64,000 nucleotides of DNA, from NCBI RefSeq assembly GCF_004793975.1, contig NZ_SRYB01000001.1:124001-188000 (forward strand), in the 5' to 3' direction. Source of the stretch: Lepagella muris (GTDB lineage Bacteria; Bacteroidota; Bacteroidia; Bacteroidales; Muribaculaceae). Under the pieces are notes generated by a model that was given only the letters and a program-made list of their open reading frames with translations, made no database searches and was not told the origin of the DNA. A program made the position numbers and the translations under genes. Within the stretch, counting starts at the first letter, position 1, and each line of letters starts with the position of its first letter. Shown here in pieces: positions 50,513 through 57,940 of this stretch.

Positions 50513-51301
50513 TCATTCAAAAGATACTAAACATTTGCGTACATTAATTGATGCAGACTCCAACTGACAAAGAGCGTCATATAACTGCTTCCGACCATTA
50601 TCTTCTTTGTTTTCAGTTTTGCTTTCAGTATAAGGGGCAAGTTCGGATTCATCAACCCATGTCGTAAATTTATTCTTTGGCAATATCAGATAAGGATAAG
50701 AGTTATTCACATCTATTTGGATGATTTCAGCCTCTTCGCCTTTATATAGGCACTTATCCCCAATATTAAACTTCAGTTCAAAGTACGGCTCAAGATATTC
50801 AGCTTCCAATAAAGTCCAGCCATCATCAATGCCAACTTCATAACGCGATTCATCCTTTGTTGGGAGTGCCTTTATGATGCCGATTTCATCTTTAAGCATT
50901 GGATTGGCTACATTGACAATCTTAACTTTATCTCCGATATTAAGTGACTTAGCCGGTTCTTTGGGGTCAGGTAAACATCTTTCGCCCATAAGGTTTTCAA
51001 GAAAATTGATTGCCATTTGAAAGGCTTGCAATTCAGCTTCCGATTCTGACTTTTTTGCGTGTTCATACATCTCAGTCAAAAAATCGCGTGTTTTCTGCCT
51101 TTCGGCAAAAATCAATTCAGCCGGTTCTATTTGTGATGTAAGGTTGTGTTGACCGCATATATGAATAAGAGCATCAATGTACCCTTTATTATAATCGCTT
51201 ATTCTGTTTGGACTGTCGCTCTTGCAAGAATAGGTTGATATAAGCCTATCTCTCGTGATTTTAGGCATACAAGCCCAATTCTTATTTTGTAATTCGTTCA
51301 T
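50513..51301 (-). CDS. Paralogue of the multi-SH3 protein at 11854
   Basis: 262 residues. MNELQNKNWACMPKITRDRL parallels the start of the 11854 protein, and two barrel repeats (NIGDKVKIVNVANPM, NIGDKCLYKGEEAEI) follow, against at least four in the longer copy. Indicates duplication and repeat-number change within one genome. Confidence 0.65.
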   Translation of the reverse strand: MNELQNKNWACMPKITRDRLISTYSCKSDSPNRISDYNKGYIDALIHICGQHNLTSQIEPAELIFAERQKTRDFLTEMYEHAKKSESEAELQAFQMAINFLENLMGERCLPDPKEPAKSLNIGDKVKIVNVANPMLKDEIGIIKALPTKDESRYEVGIDDGWTLLEAEYLEPYFELKFNIGDKCLYKGEEAEIIQIDVNNSYPYLILPKNKFTTWVDESELAPYTESKTENKEDNGRKQLYDALCQLESASINVRKCLVSFE

Positions 51302-51322
51302 AGATATTCCATTTTGTTTGAA

Positions 51323-51820
51323 TTATTCAGGTATCTCAATGGATTTCTGCGCCTCATAAGAATCAAGCATATTAGACGCATAACAGCCAGCCATCTTCTG
51401 CTTATCCCATGCCTGATGTAAGGTTTCTTCCGAAAAGAAACCAAACGGCCATATCAACGCGATTTCACGCATGGTCATCCTCTTCTTGCCCATCTTAAAG
51501 GCTTTATATTGAAGAAAGTTGGTATATATCACTACTTCGCCGGGTCGTTTGGTAAGCGTTGAAAGAAAGGCTGCGGCTGCCACGCTGATTGTATATGTAT
51601 GGCAATTCTTTATCCGGTGGTATAGCATAGAAGCGAAGTTCTGTCTTCTGGGTTCTATCAGCTTGAGCGCATCTGAATCGGTTTCAACCTTTGCTTCATT
51701 CAGAGTCATCGCCATAAACATATCCATCTGCTCATTTGTCAGAGGTGTATTCTTTGGCTGAGAATCAAGCCATTCAGCCCATTTCTCTATGCCATCTTGA
51801 GGCGGTTGTACTTGTTTCAT
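51323..51820 (-). CDS. Hypothetical protein, 165 aa
   Basis: Start at ATG 51820 (MKQVQPPQDGIEKWAEWL); the longer frame runs over the promoter at 51860-51891. Helical; contains LTNEQMDMFMAMTLNEAKV and YHRIKNCHTYTISVAAAAF. Function unknown. Confidence 0.55.
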   Translation of the reverse strand: MKQVQPPQDGIEKWAEWLDSQPKNTPLTNEQMDMFMAMTLNEAKVETDSDALKLIEPRRQNFASMLYHRIKNCHTYTISVAAAAFLSTLTKRPGEVVIYTNFLQYKAFKMGKKRMTMREIALIWPFGFFSEETLHQAWDKQKMAGCYASNMLDSYEAQKSIEIPE

Positions 51821-51859
51821 ATTTTGATTTATTAAATTATTTACTATATTTTGATAACG

Positions 51860-51891
51860 CAAAATTAAACCAAATAGTTTAATTATGCAAA
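51860..51891 (-). promoter_or_regulatory. Promoter with embedded operator, leftward from 51.9 kb
   Basis: TTTG (51891-51888), 20-nt spacer, TAATTTTG (51867-51860) on the minus strand. Positions 51865-51884 are identical to 33435-33454, carrying the TTAAAC-N6-GTTTAA inverted repeat. These two operons are probably under one regulator. Confidence 0.85.
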
Positions 51892-51969
51892 TAAAAGTGC
51901 CGAGCAAATAAGATTTTTAACTCTTATTCACTCTTTAAGGTCGTATTGACCTGACACTTTTATTGATGA

Positions 51970-52713
51970 TTACAATAGATGATTATCACGGATAAAGCGG
52001 TCTAAATCATCTACTTTGTATTCGTAGTAATTGCGGTTGGCATTACGTCTATATACACGCCTTTCAATGATGCCATTTTGACCGGCTATATTTATCACTT
52101 CCTCTTTGCAGCCACAATAAAGAGCCGCCGTATCAAGGGGTAGCCATTTTCCCTCATCCTTTACTACTTCATCAGGATTGGTGCCGGGTGTATAGTATTC
52201 ACCATTCATGCGCGGCTCCTTACCTTTTCCATAAGATTGAAAGAAAAGGATTGATGACCTGATGGCGGCTCTTTCGCGCATCTCATCTTCCGGGGTTATA
52301 AGGAAGCCAAGAACATTCTTGACCTTTGTTCTTGTTGGGCGAGTGATTGCCGGCATAGGCTTTGGAATTTCAACCTGAACAGGCTTTGAGGGCGTGATGG
52401 GTTCTGACTCCTTAACTGGGGTCTGCTTGTGCGCAATCCGTCTGCTCATAGGAATCTTCTGGACTGCATTTATTATCAGGTTCACAGTCACATCGCCACC
52501 CTGCATCAGTTGAATCCATTTCTGCACAAGTTTTGTCGTTCCGCTTTCAGAATAGTCTATTTCAGGGGCGATTTCCCGGACCGAATATCCATTCAAGGTT
52601 ATCTGCACTCCGGCATAGAGCATCGCCCTATAAGCCTTTCTCTTTATCCCCGTCATTCTATTATATTGACGTTGTGCCTTTTTGTCGATGATGTCAATTA
52701 TAGTCTTTTCCAT
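51970..52713 (-). CDS. DNA-binding-like protein with N- and C-terminal helix-turn-helix parts
   Basis: 247 residues. NGYSVREIAPEIDYSESGTT looks like a helix-turn-helix, and the C-terminus (PLDTAALYCGCKEEVINIAG) resembles an excisionase-like winged helix. A proline-rich linker lies between. A regulator or replication accessory role is possible. Confidence 0.6.
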   Translation of the reverse strand: MEKTIIDIIDKKAQRQYNRMTGIKRKAYRAMLYAGVQITLNGYSVREIAPEIDYSESGTTKLVQKWIQLMQGGDVTVNLIINAVQKIPMSRRIAHKQTPVKESEPITPSKPVQVEIPKPMPAITRPTRTKVKNVLGFLITPEDEMRERAAIRSSILFFQSYGKGKEPRMNGEYYTPGTNPDEVVKDEGKWLPLDTAALYCGCKEEVINIAGQNGIIERRVYRRNANRNYYEYKVDDLDRFIRDNHLL

Positions 52714-52733
52714 ATCGTTTATGAAGATGGGTA

Positions 52734-53345
52734 TTATAACATTGCATTTATCATTGCGCTGGCTTTATTAGCCATTACGCTTACACATAGTTTGGTCTGG
52801 TCATTGGGCTCAATGGGATATTGATTCTTTATGCCCATACAAACCGATTTTATTGCTGTCAGTCTTGCATCGCCATGATTCCGGCACGGCATACCGAGTT
52901 TTTCAGCGATACGCTTGTTTACCTGTCGGTCGAAGTCTTCCACATAGTCAATGAAAGCTATGATGATATTGGCGTAACAGAAGATACTTTCGTGCTTGAC
53001 GCGCCCATGATACTTGAGAATCTGATTTCCGAAAGTGAAAAACATCAGTGTCAGATTGCCTCCGCAGCTTTCAAGATATTCATCGCGCTGGGCAAGAAAC
53101 TTCTGAAATACCTTTGGTGGCATTTCTTTTTCAAGGGAATCCATATATTCCTTTCTGATTTCCTTGAGTCGACGTGTCTGCTTCTTGTATTCTGAAAGCC
53201 GGTTATCCCTTGCATACGCTACAAGTAAGTCAAGATAATAGACCACGCATTGCGTTATGAAGTGAGGGATGTACGCCATTTTAAGGGATTCTTTGCGTTC
53301 AAACAGATTCAGAAATTCTTCCGTTGACAGGTCACGCTCTTGCAT
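52734..53345 (-). CDS. Hypothetical helical protein, 203 aa
   Basis: Not recognised. Long helices (LSEYKKQTRRLKEIRKEYMD) and a conserved-looking cysteine set. It follows the methyltransferase genes; a link is not shown. Confidence 0.55.
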   Translation of the reverse strand: MQERDLSTEEFLNLFERKESLKMAYIPHFITQCVVYYLDLLVAYARDNRLSEYKKQTRRLKEIRKEYMDSLEKEMPPKVFQKFLAQRDEYLESCGGNLTLMFFTFGNQILKYHGRVKHESIFCYANIIIAFIDYVEDFDRQVNKRIAEKLGMPCRNHGDARLTAIKSVCMGIKNQYPIEPNDQTKLCVSVMANKASAMINAML

Positions 53346-53392
53346 TGGCTCACGCTGCTTAACTTGTATCCCGGTAAATAGGGTCGTAGATT

Positions 53393-53545
53393 CTAAATGG
53401 GGGGGGTAAATTGAATCTTGTCGATGTTGAGTTCCTGATTCTGCATCATCTCCCTTACCCTTATGCTGTCAAGTTCTGCCATCTGACCCTGATAACCTGA
53501 AAGCATATCAAAAGAGGGATAGTTGCTGATTTTGGGGTATTTCAT
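53393..53545 (-). CDS. Small ORF overlapping the methyltransferase 3' end, 50 aa
   Basis: ATG at 53543-53545 opens 51 codons ending TAG at 53393, overlapping the MTase part-2 gene by 38 nt. The peptide (MKYPKISNYPSFDMLSGYQG, then a charged helix) ends across a C8 run as FTPPI. The 13-base ATTTACCCCCCCC before its stop is repeated at the break between the two methyltransferase ORFs. Function unknown. Confidence 0.5.
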   Translation of the reverse strand: MKYPKISNYPSFDMLSGYQGQMAELDSIRVREMMQNQELNIDKIQFTPPI

Positions 53546-54950
53546 TTGTGAATAAGTTTTTGAAGATGTGATACAGGCAAGCCACCACGATTGAGTTTCC
53601 TGCCAACTTGTAATGCTGTGATTTGGATATGCCCGATGACAGTAGTCGGTCTATCTTTTCTTCCGGTACATCCATAAGGCGGTAGCACTCACGCGGAGTC
53701 AGTTTGCGTATGCGAAACCGGGTTGTCTTACCATAGACATTGTTGGGTCTTGCAGAAATGTTTGTACTGCCGATGCTTTCATCATAGTCAGTGCAATATT
53801 CGCTTATTCCGTCCTTTGCCCTATTGAGCTTATGAGGGCGTAGGCTGAAATCAGGATTGATTGTAACGCCAATCTCCTGTGAACGACTGGCAGCCGCTAT
53901 AAGTCGTAACTTTTCAGCAGCCTGTGTAATTTCAAATGGTATCCTTTCCATAGAAGCCTCCATTACAAGATGTGGGGATTTGTAGTCCGTGCTTAGTAGG
54001 GTCGGTGATGATTCAGATGATGGCGCAAACTTGCCGTAATTCTTCCGTGGGTCTGCCATAACCATTGGATTAGGTATCTTGACATAATTGTTATGCTCCC
54101 ACGCGCTTGACGTTATGGATGGAGATATGTCACCCACATCGCCACCGGGACGATTCCACGGCATTAGGCAGATGATGGATGGGTCTTCAACCGATTCAAA
54201 GACCATAGAGTCTTTTTGGACAGTTGTGATGGCATTGGCTACATCATCTCCTATTTCCACCTCCTGATGGAATGGGGGTATAGAGCCACGTCTGCGCATG
54301 GCACACGATTTCTTTGTGGGTTCTTTCGGCATACCTTTGTCAAAATTAAGGTATCCGCTTTCTATCAGTCGTTTCATTTCTAATGTTGGATTATCGATTG
54401 TCAGGATGCCGGTCATAGGGAAATTGCCATCAATCAGGTTGCTGGCGCACATAGCACCATATCGGGTAGTGATTGTGTAGGCTAACCCATTCTCGGCAGT
54501 GTTGAATGGTATCTGTTCCATAACATAGTGCATATTTGCGCTGTCAATGGTCGTGCGCAGTGTTCCTGCCACATCCGGATTCACACCCTTATTATAGGTA
54601 TCAATCCAAAGACCATCCTCAAAAGGGATTTGACCATCTTCAAGCATTTCTTTCAGACGTGAGTTCATTACGATTTCTTCCTTTGTCATTATCAGCGGCA
54701 TCGAATTGCCTCCTGTGGGAGTTGTCAGCGTTGGTGATATACCGCAAGGGTCATAAACCCTGCCGTTGGTAGGATTCTTTTCCTTGTCATATATCTGGGC
54801 GACTTGAATAAGCTGATTCATATCATCTTCTTTTATTTCTTCTATCACAAAAGCCGGATAGCCGTGATTATCCATTATGGTAGGTGAGATGCCGTCAGGG
54901 TCAAAGACATTCCCAGCACGATGACCTGATGGCATAATGTTTCCAACCAA
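53508..54950 (-). CDS. C5-cytosine DNA methyltransferase, part 2 (TRD repeats and motifs IX-X)
   Basis: 480 residues from a TTG; an ATG lies five codons later. The N-terminal half holds repeated units of the type VYDPxGISPTLxxxxG seen in long target-recognition regions. The C-terminal half holds motif IX (RKLTPRECYRLMDVPEE) and motif X (YKLAGNSIVVACLYHIF). Motifs I-VIII are in the upstream ORF. The frame is the same as that ORF: after its TAA, 30 nt lead in frame to the TTG. The protein ends QQLSLF, a consensus bacterial sliding-clamp-binding motif. Confidence 0.85.
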   Translation of the reverse strand: MVGNIMPSGHRAGNVFDPDGISPTIMDNHGYPAFVIEEIKEDDMNQLIQVAQIYDKEKNPTNGRVYDPCGISPTLTTPTGGNSMPLIMTKEEIVMNSRLKEMLEDGQIPFEDGLWIDTYNKGVNPDVAGTLRTTIDSANMHYVMEQIPFNTAENGLAYTITTRYGAMCASNLIDGNFPMTGILTIDNPTLEMKRLIESGYLNFDKGMPKEPTKKSCAMRRRGSIPPFHQEVEIGDDVANAITTVQKDSMVFESVEDPSIICLMPWNRPGGDVGDISPSITSSAWEHNNYVKIPNPMVMADPRKNYGKFAPSSESSPTLLSTDYKSPHLVMEASMERIPFEITQAAEKLRLIAAASRSQEIGVTINPDFSLRPHKLNRAKDGISEYCTDYDESIGSTNISARPNNVYGKTTRFRIRKLTPRECYRLMDVPEEKIDRLLSSGISKSQHYKLAGNSIVVACLYHIFKNLFTNEIPQNQQLSLF

Positions 54951-54959
54951 TAGGATTTC

Positions 54960-54967
54960 GGGGGGGG
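54960..54967. repeat. G8/C8 homopolymer at the methyltransferase break
   Basis: Eight consecutive G (plus strand) between the two methyltransferase ORFs. Other runs of eight lie at 53399-53406, 55327-55334, 56223-56230 and 28199-28206. Such runs are prone to slippage. Confidence 0.9.
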
Positions 54968-54977
54968 TAAATGGCGG

Positions 54978-56432
54978 TTATTGTTCATTGTCTTGATTAT
55001 TTGGGTATTCTGTGACGCAGGGATGCCAACCGGTTGTTAGCGCAGTTGCTATTCCATTGCTGTCATATACCCGGTCATGGATACTTGGTTGTTTACCGGT
55101 TTCATCCTTAGAGTTCAGGCAGATGGTTCGGGATGGAGTATTTACCAATACTTTAGGGCAGTTTCCATGTCCGCTTGTATGTGTCGGTGCGATTCCGTCA
55201 GCATCCACGATTTTGCCGTCCTGCGAATTGTTCATCTTTCCCACCACTATGATGCCATCATCTTCATTCTTGGATGTATGTATCGGTTTCACGGTGTCCG
55301 TAGTGTCCTGTGATTGTTCCACAATACCCCCCCCGGTAGCCAAATGCAGACCATCAAAACTCCACGGGTCATTGTTATACCAAGCATGATTATGTATGCC
55401 TGTGGTCTTTGTGATGATAAAATCTGACTTCATCGCCTCAGCGATATTGGCAAATTCATATTTGTTTTTGCCATCGATGAAGAAGACTTTTCCATTGTAT
55501 TCTTCATTGATGTTCTTTACAAAGACTGACATAAACTCGCTGACATAGCAAGGGCGGGATAGAATAAGACGATTAAAGGGGATTCCCATACCGCTGGGAT
55601 ATTCAGGAATAATCTTGATGTTTAGTGGAATGTCTGTATCAACCTTATCTGCATAGACGAATCGATTCTTGAAACCACATCCCTCTGCTTGCTTGCGCTC
55701 ACAGTGGTCGATTATCGCCTGAATCTTTGCATCAGACAAATAGTAGCTCTCGTCCACATTTGTTTCCAAGACGTGCTTGAGGCGGCGGTCTAACTTGAAG
55801 GACTTGGGGAAATAGTAGATGGCTTCGCCATAGATGCTGACCATAAAGACGCGCTCGCGGTTCTGCGGTACGCCATAGTCTTTGGAGTTCAATATCTGAT
55901 AGTGATTTGAATAACCGAGGCTTTCTAAGTATTTTGCCCATTTCTTGAAATCGGGCATGAATTTGTCGCTGACGAGTGCCTTGACATTTTCCATCAATAA
56001 ATATTTGGGGCGTTTTATCTCTATCGCCCTTGCGCACTCCCAAAGAAGCGATGAACGTGTTCCAGACCCCTCGGCGAGTCCTTTCTGCAAGCCGGCATTG
56101 CTGATGTCGGTGCAGGGAAATGAATAGGTGAGAAGATTGAAATCTGGGACTTCCTCCCAATTTATAAGTGAAATATCTCCAAAGTTTGGATACTTCTCTA
56201 CAAGCTCTTTCGGTGGTTGATACCCCCCCCGGAGGGCATTTTCTACGTCTGACATTGTAACTTTTGAAAGTTCAGGGTCACGCGCAGCATAGTAGGCTTT
56301 GATGGCGGTAGGGTCTATCTCGCTTATCCCTACGACTTCATAATCAAGTCCGATGTCATCCTTGAGTAATTCCAATGCCATTGACTGACTGCCATATCCG
56401 GCAAAGGCTTCAAATATTTTTATCTTCTCCAT
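54978..56432 (-). CDS. C5-cytosine DNA methyltransferase, part 1 (catalytic motifs)
   Basis: 484 residues. Motif I FEAFAGYGSQSMALELL, motif IV SFPCTDISNAGLQKG with the catalytic cysteine, motif VI ENVKAL and motif VIII PQNRERVFMVSI are all present, then a long recognition region with units such as VYDSNGIATALTTGW. The ORF stops at TAA before motifs IX and X, which are in the downstream ORF in the same frame. Two G8 runs fall inside coding sequence, at the RGGYQPP and TGGGIVE codons. Either a two-subunit enzyme, a readthrough product or a gene broken by a recent stop. Confidence 0.88.
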   Translation of the reverse strand: MEKIKIFEAFAGYGSQSMALELLKDDIGLDYEVVGISEIDPTAIKAYYAARDPELSKVTMSDVENALRGGYQPPKELVEKYPNFGDISLINWEEVPDFNLLTYSFPCTDISNAGLQKGLAEGSGTRSSLLWECARAIEIKRPKYLLMENVKALVSDKFMPDFKKWAKYLESLGYSNHYQILNSKDYGVPQNRERVFMVSIYGEAIYYFPKSFKLDRRLKHVLETNVDESYYLSDAKIQAIIDHCERKQAEGCGFKNRFVYADKVDTDIPLNIKIIPEYPSGMGIPFNRLILSRPCYVSEFMSVFVKNINEEYNGKVFFIDGKNKYEFANIAEAMKSDFIITKTTGIHNHAWYNNDPWSFDGLHLATGGGIVEQSQDTTDTVKPIHTSKNEDDGIIVVGKMNNSQDGKIVDADGIAPTHTSGHGNCPKVLVNTPSRTICLNSKDETGKQPSIHDRVYDSNGIATALTTGWHPCVTEYPNNQDNEQ

Positions 56433-57105
56433 TTTGGTCTTCGTTGAAAAGGTTATATTGGGTGATTATCTTATCTCCGATGTGGGTTACGCCCATACAT
56501 TCCTGCTTGAAGCGTTCATCTTGGGCTGAATAATACTCAGGGTCAATTTCGCATCCGATGAAATCAAGACCCATGTGATAGGCTGCGATACGACTACTCC
56601 CACTTCCTAAATGGGTATCCAGAATCAGGTCGCCGGGCTTTGTGAAGTTCTTGAAAATCCAGCAATATAAAGCCACCGGCTTTTGTGTAGGATGGATTCG
56701 CTTTTCCTTTACTGTCTGACGTGCCGCGCTATACCTGAAAATCTTTGCCGAGCGGTCAAAGGTTGTCAGTGCAAGCTCGCACATTGCGAAAGACAGTGCT
56801 TCCGGCTGTTCCTTATCCCAAACTATCCAGCATTTGGAATTGATGGGGATTCGTTCTATGAAATGGTTTGCACCGAATATGATGGCGTTCTTGCTTACAC
56901 GCAGAAGCTCCTTGAAAAATTCCGCAGATGGGGCTTGCTTATCCCATGCCTTATACTGACGGCCTTTTTCCTTGATTAATCTGCCACTTGAGCAGATGTC
57001 AATTCCATAAGGGCAGTCACATAGCGCAAGGTCTATGCTTTTATCTGCCATAGATTTCAGCACTTCAAAGCTGTCACCAAGTATTATATTGCTTTTAGGA
57101 TTCAT
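56410..57105 (-). CDS. DNA N4/N6-methyltransferase (DCPY type)
   Basis: 231 residues from ATG 57105 (MNPKSNIILGDSFEVLKSMA). DLALCDCPYGIDI is the catalytic D/NPPY-like motif (DCPY), and PGDLILDTHLGSGSSRIAAY is the AdoMet-binding motif I; motif order IV-I is the beta type. RIHPTQKPVALYCW is typical of the class. It ends with ITQYNLFNED, a QxxLF clamp-binding motif. Overlaps both neighbours by 11-23 nt. Confidence 0.88.
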   Translation of the reverse strand: MNPKSNIILGDSFEVLKSMADKSIDLALCDCPYGIDICSSGRLIKEKGRQYKAWDKQAPSAEFFKELLRVSKNAIIFGANHFIERIPINSKCWIVWDKEQPEALSFAMCELALTTFDRSAKIFRYSAARQTVKEKRIHPTQKPVALYCWIFKNFTKPGDLILDTHLGSGSSRIAAYHMGLDFIGCEIDPEYYSAQDERFKQECMGVTHIGDKIITQYNLFNEDQNGEDKNI

Positions 57106-57928
57106 CTGAAAATAGGGTATCTTGTTTGTGTTGCAATCTGCCTTTGGCACGTTTCTTATCCAGTTCAACCACATCGAACATCGACATAGGAGGATTGTAA
57201 GTTTCCAACAAGTTCACGGCATCGGCATAGAAGTCTTTCTTGATTTCAAAACCATAAGCCCTGCGACCGCATTGCCGGGCTGCAAGCAAAGTCGTTCCGC
57301 TTCCTGCGCATGGGTCTATAACGACATCTCCGGGGTCAGTGTAAAGACGTATCAACTTATCAAGCAAAGGCACGGATTTTTGCGTAGGATGAATCTTTGG
57401 TGTCTTTGTGTCACGGGGATAGTCCATACAGTTGAATATCATCCGACCGTTATTGTTAAACTTCGGTAACTTATCTCGGTATAGCAATAGACCATATTCA
57501 CCGTTACCTACAATCTTCATATTTGCTTTCAGAACCTGTGGTGAATAGTTCTTGACGAAAACAAGCGGTATGTAGTGTTGGAAGCCGTATCTCTGCCCAA
57601 GTTCAATGAAATACATCATCTGTTCAAAGGCGCAGAAGATTATCATGCAAGGAGATTTCCCCTTTTCCTTTGGCTCCTTGATAAGAAGATTGGAGCAGAA
57701 GTGCATAAACTCAGCGGGCTTGAAGTTGGCATCGGTATCAAAGAATTGCTTTCCAGCAAGTTCACTTTCCCCATTGGCATTATCGCCATCGACATACCAT
57801 TTAGGGTTGGATGCGTAAGCATTGTTCCCAAGATTATAGGGAACGTCCGCAATTATAAGTTGAGCCTTGCAGTTCAGGTATCTCTTCCAATTCTGGAAGT
57901 GGTCATTGAATAGTTCTATATCTTTCAT
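57095..57928 (-). CDS. DNA N4/N6-methyltransferase (DVPY type)
   Basis: 277 residues. AQLIIADVPYNLGNNAY holds the catalytic DVPY motif, KIHPTQKSVPLLDKLI and PGDVVIDPCAGSGTTLLAAR the later motifs (beta order). Near the C-terminus HKQDTLFSD contains QDTLF, a clamp-binding-like motif. With its neighbour and the C5 enzyme it probably protects phage DNA from host restriction. Confidence 0.9.
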   Translation of the reverse strand: MKDIELFNDHFQNWKRYLNCKAQLIIADVPYNLGNNAYASNPKWYVDGDNANGESELAGKQFFDTDANFKPAEFMHFCSNLLIKEPKEKGKSPCMIIFCAFEQMMYFIELGQRYGFQHYIPLVFVKNYSPQVLKANMKIVGNGEYGLLLYRDKLPKFNNNGRMIFNCMDYPRDTKTPKIHPTQKSVPLLDKLIRLYTDPGDVVIDPCAGSGTTLLAARQCGRRAYGFEIKKDFYADAVNLLETYNPPMSMFDVVELDKKRAKGRLQHKQDTLFSDES

Positions 57929-57940
57929 TTTGTCTGAATA

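Noticed and set aside
51900..51940. GAGTTA on the minus strand upstream of 51820
   Set aside because: The frame from this GTT has only about a dozen codons before a stop and lies over the promoter, so it is not a gene start.
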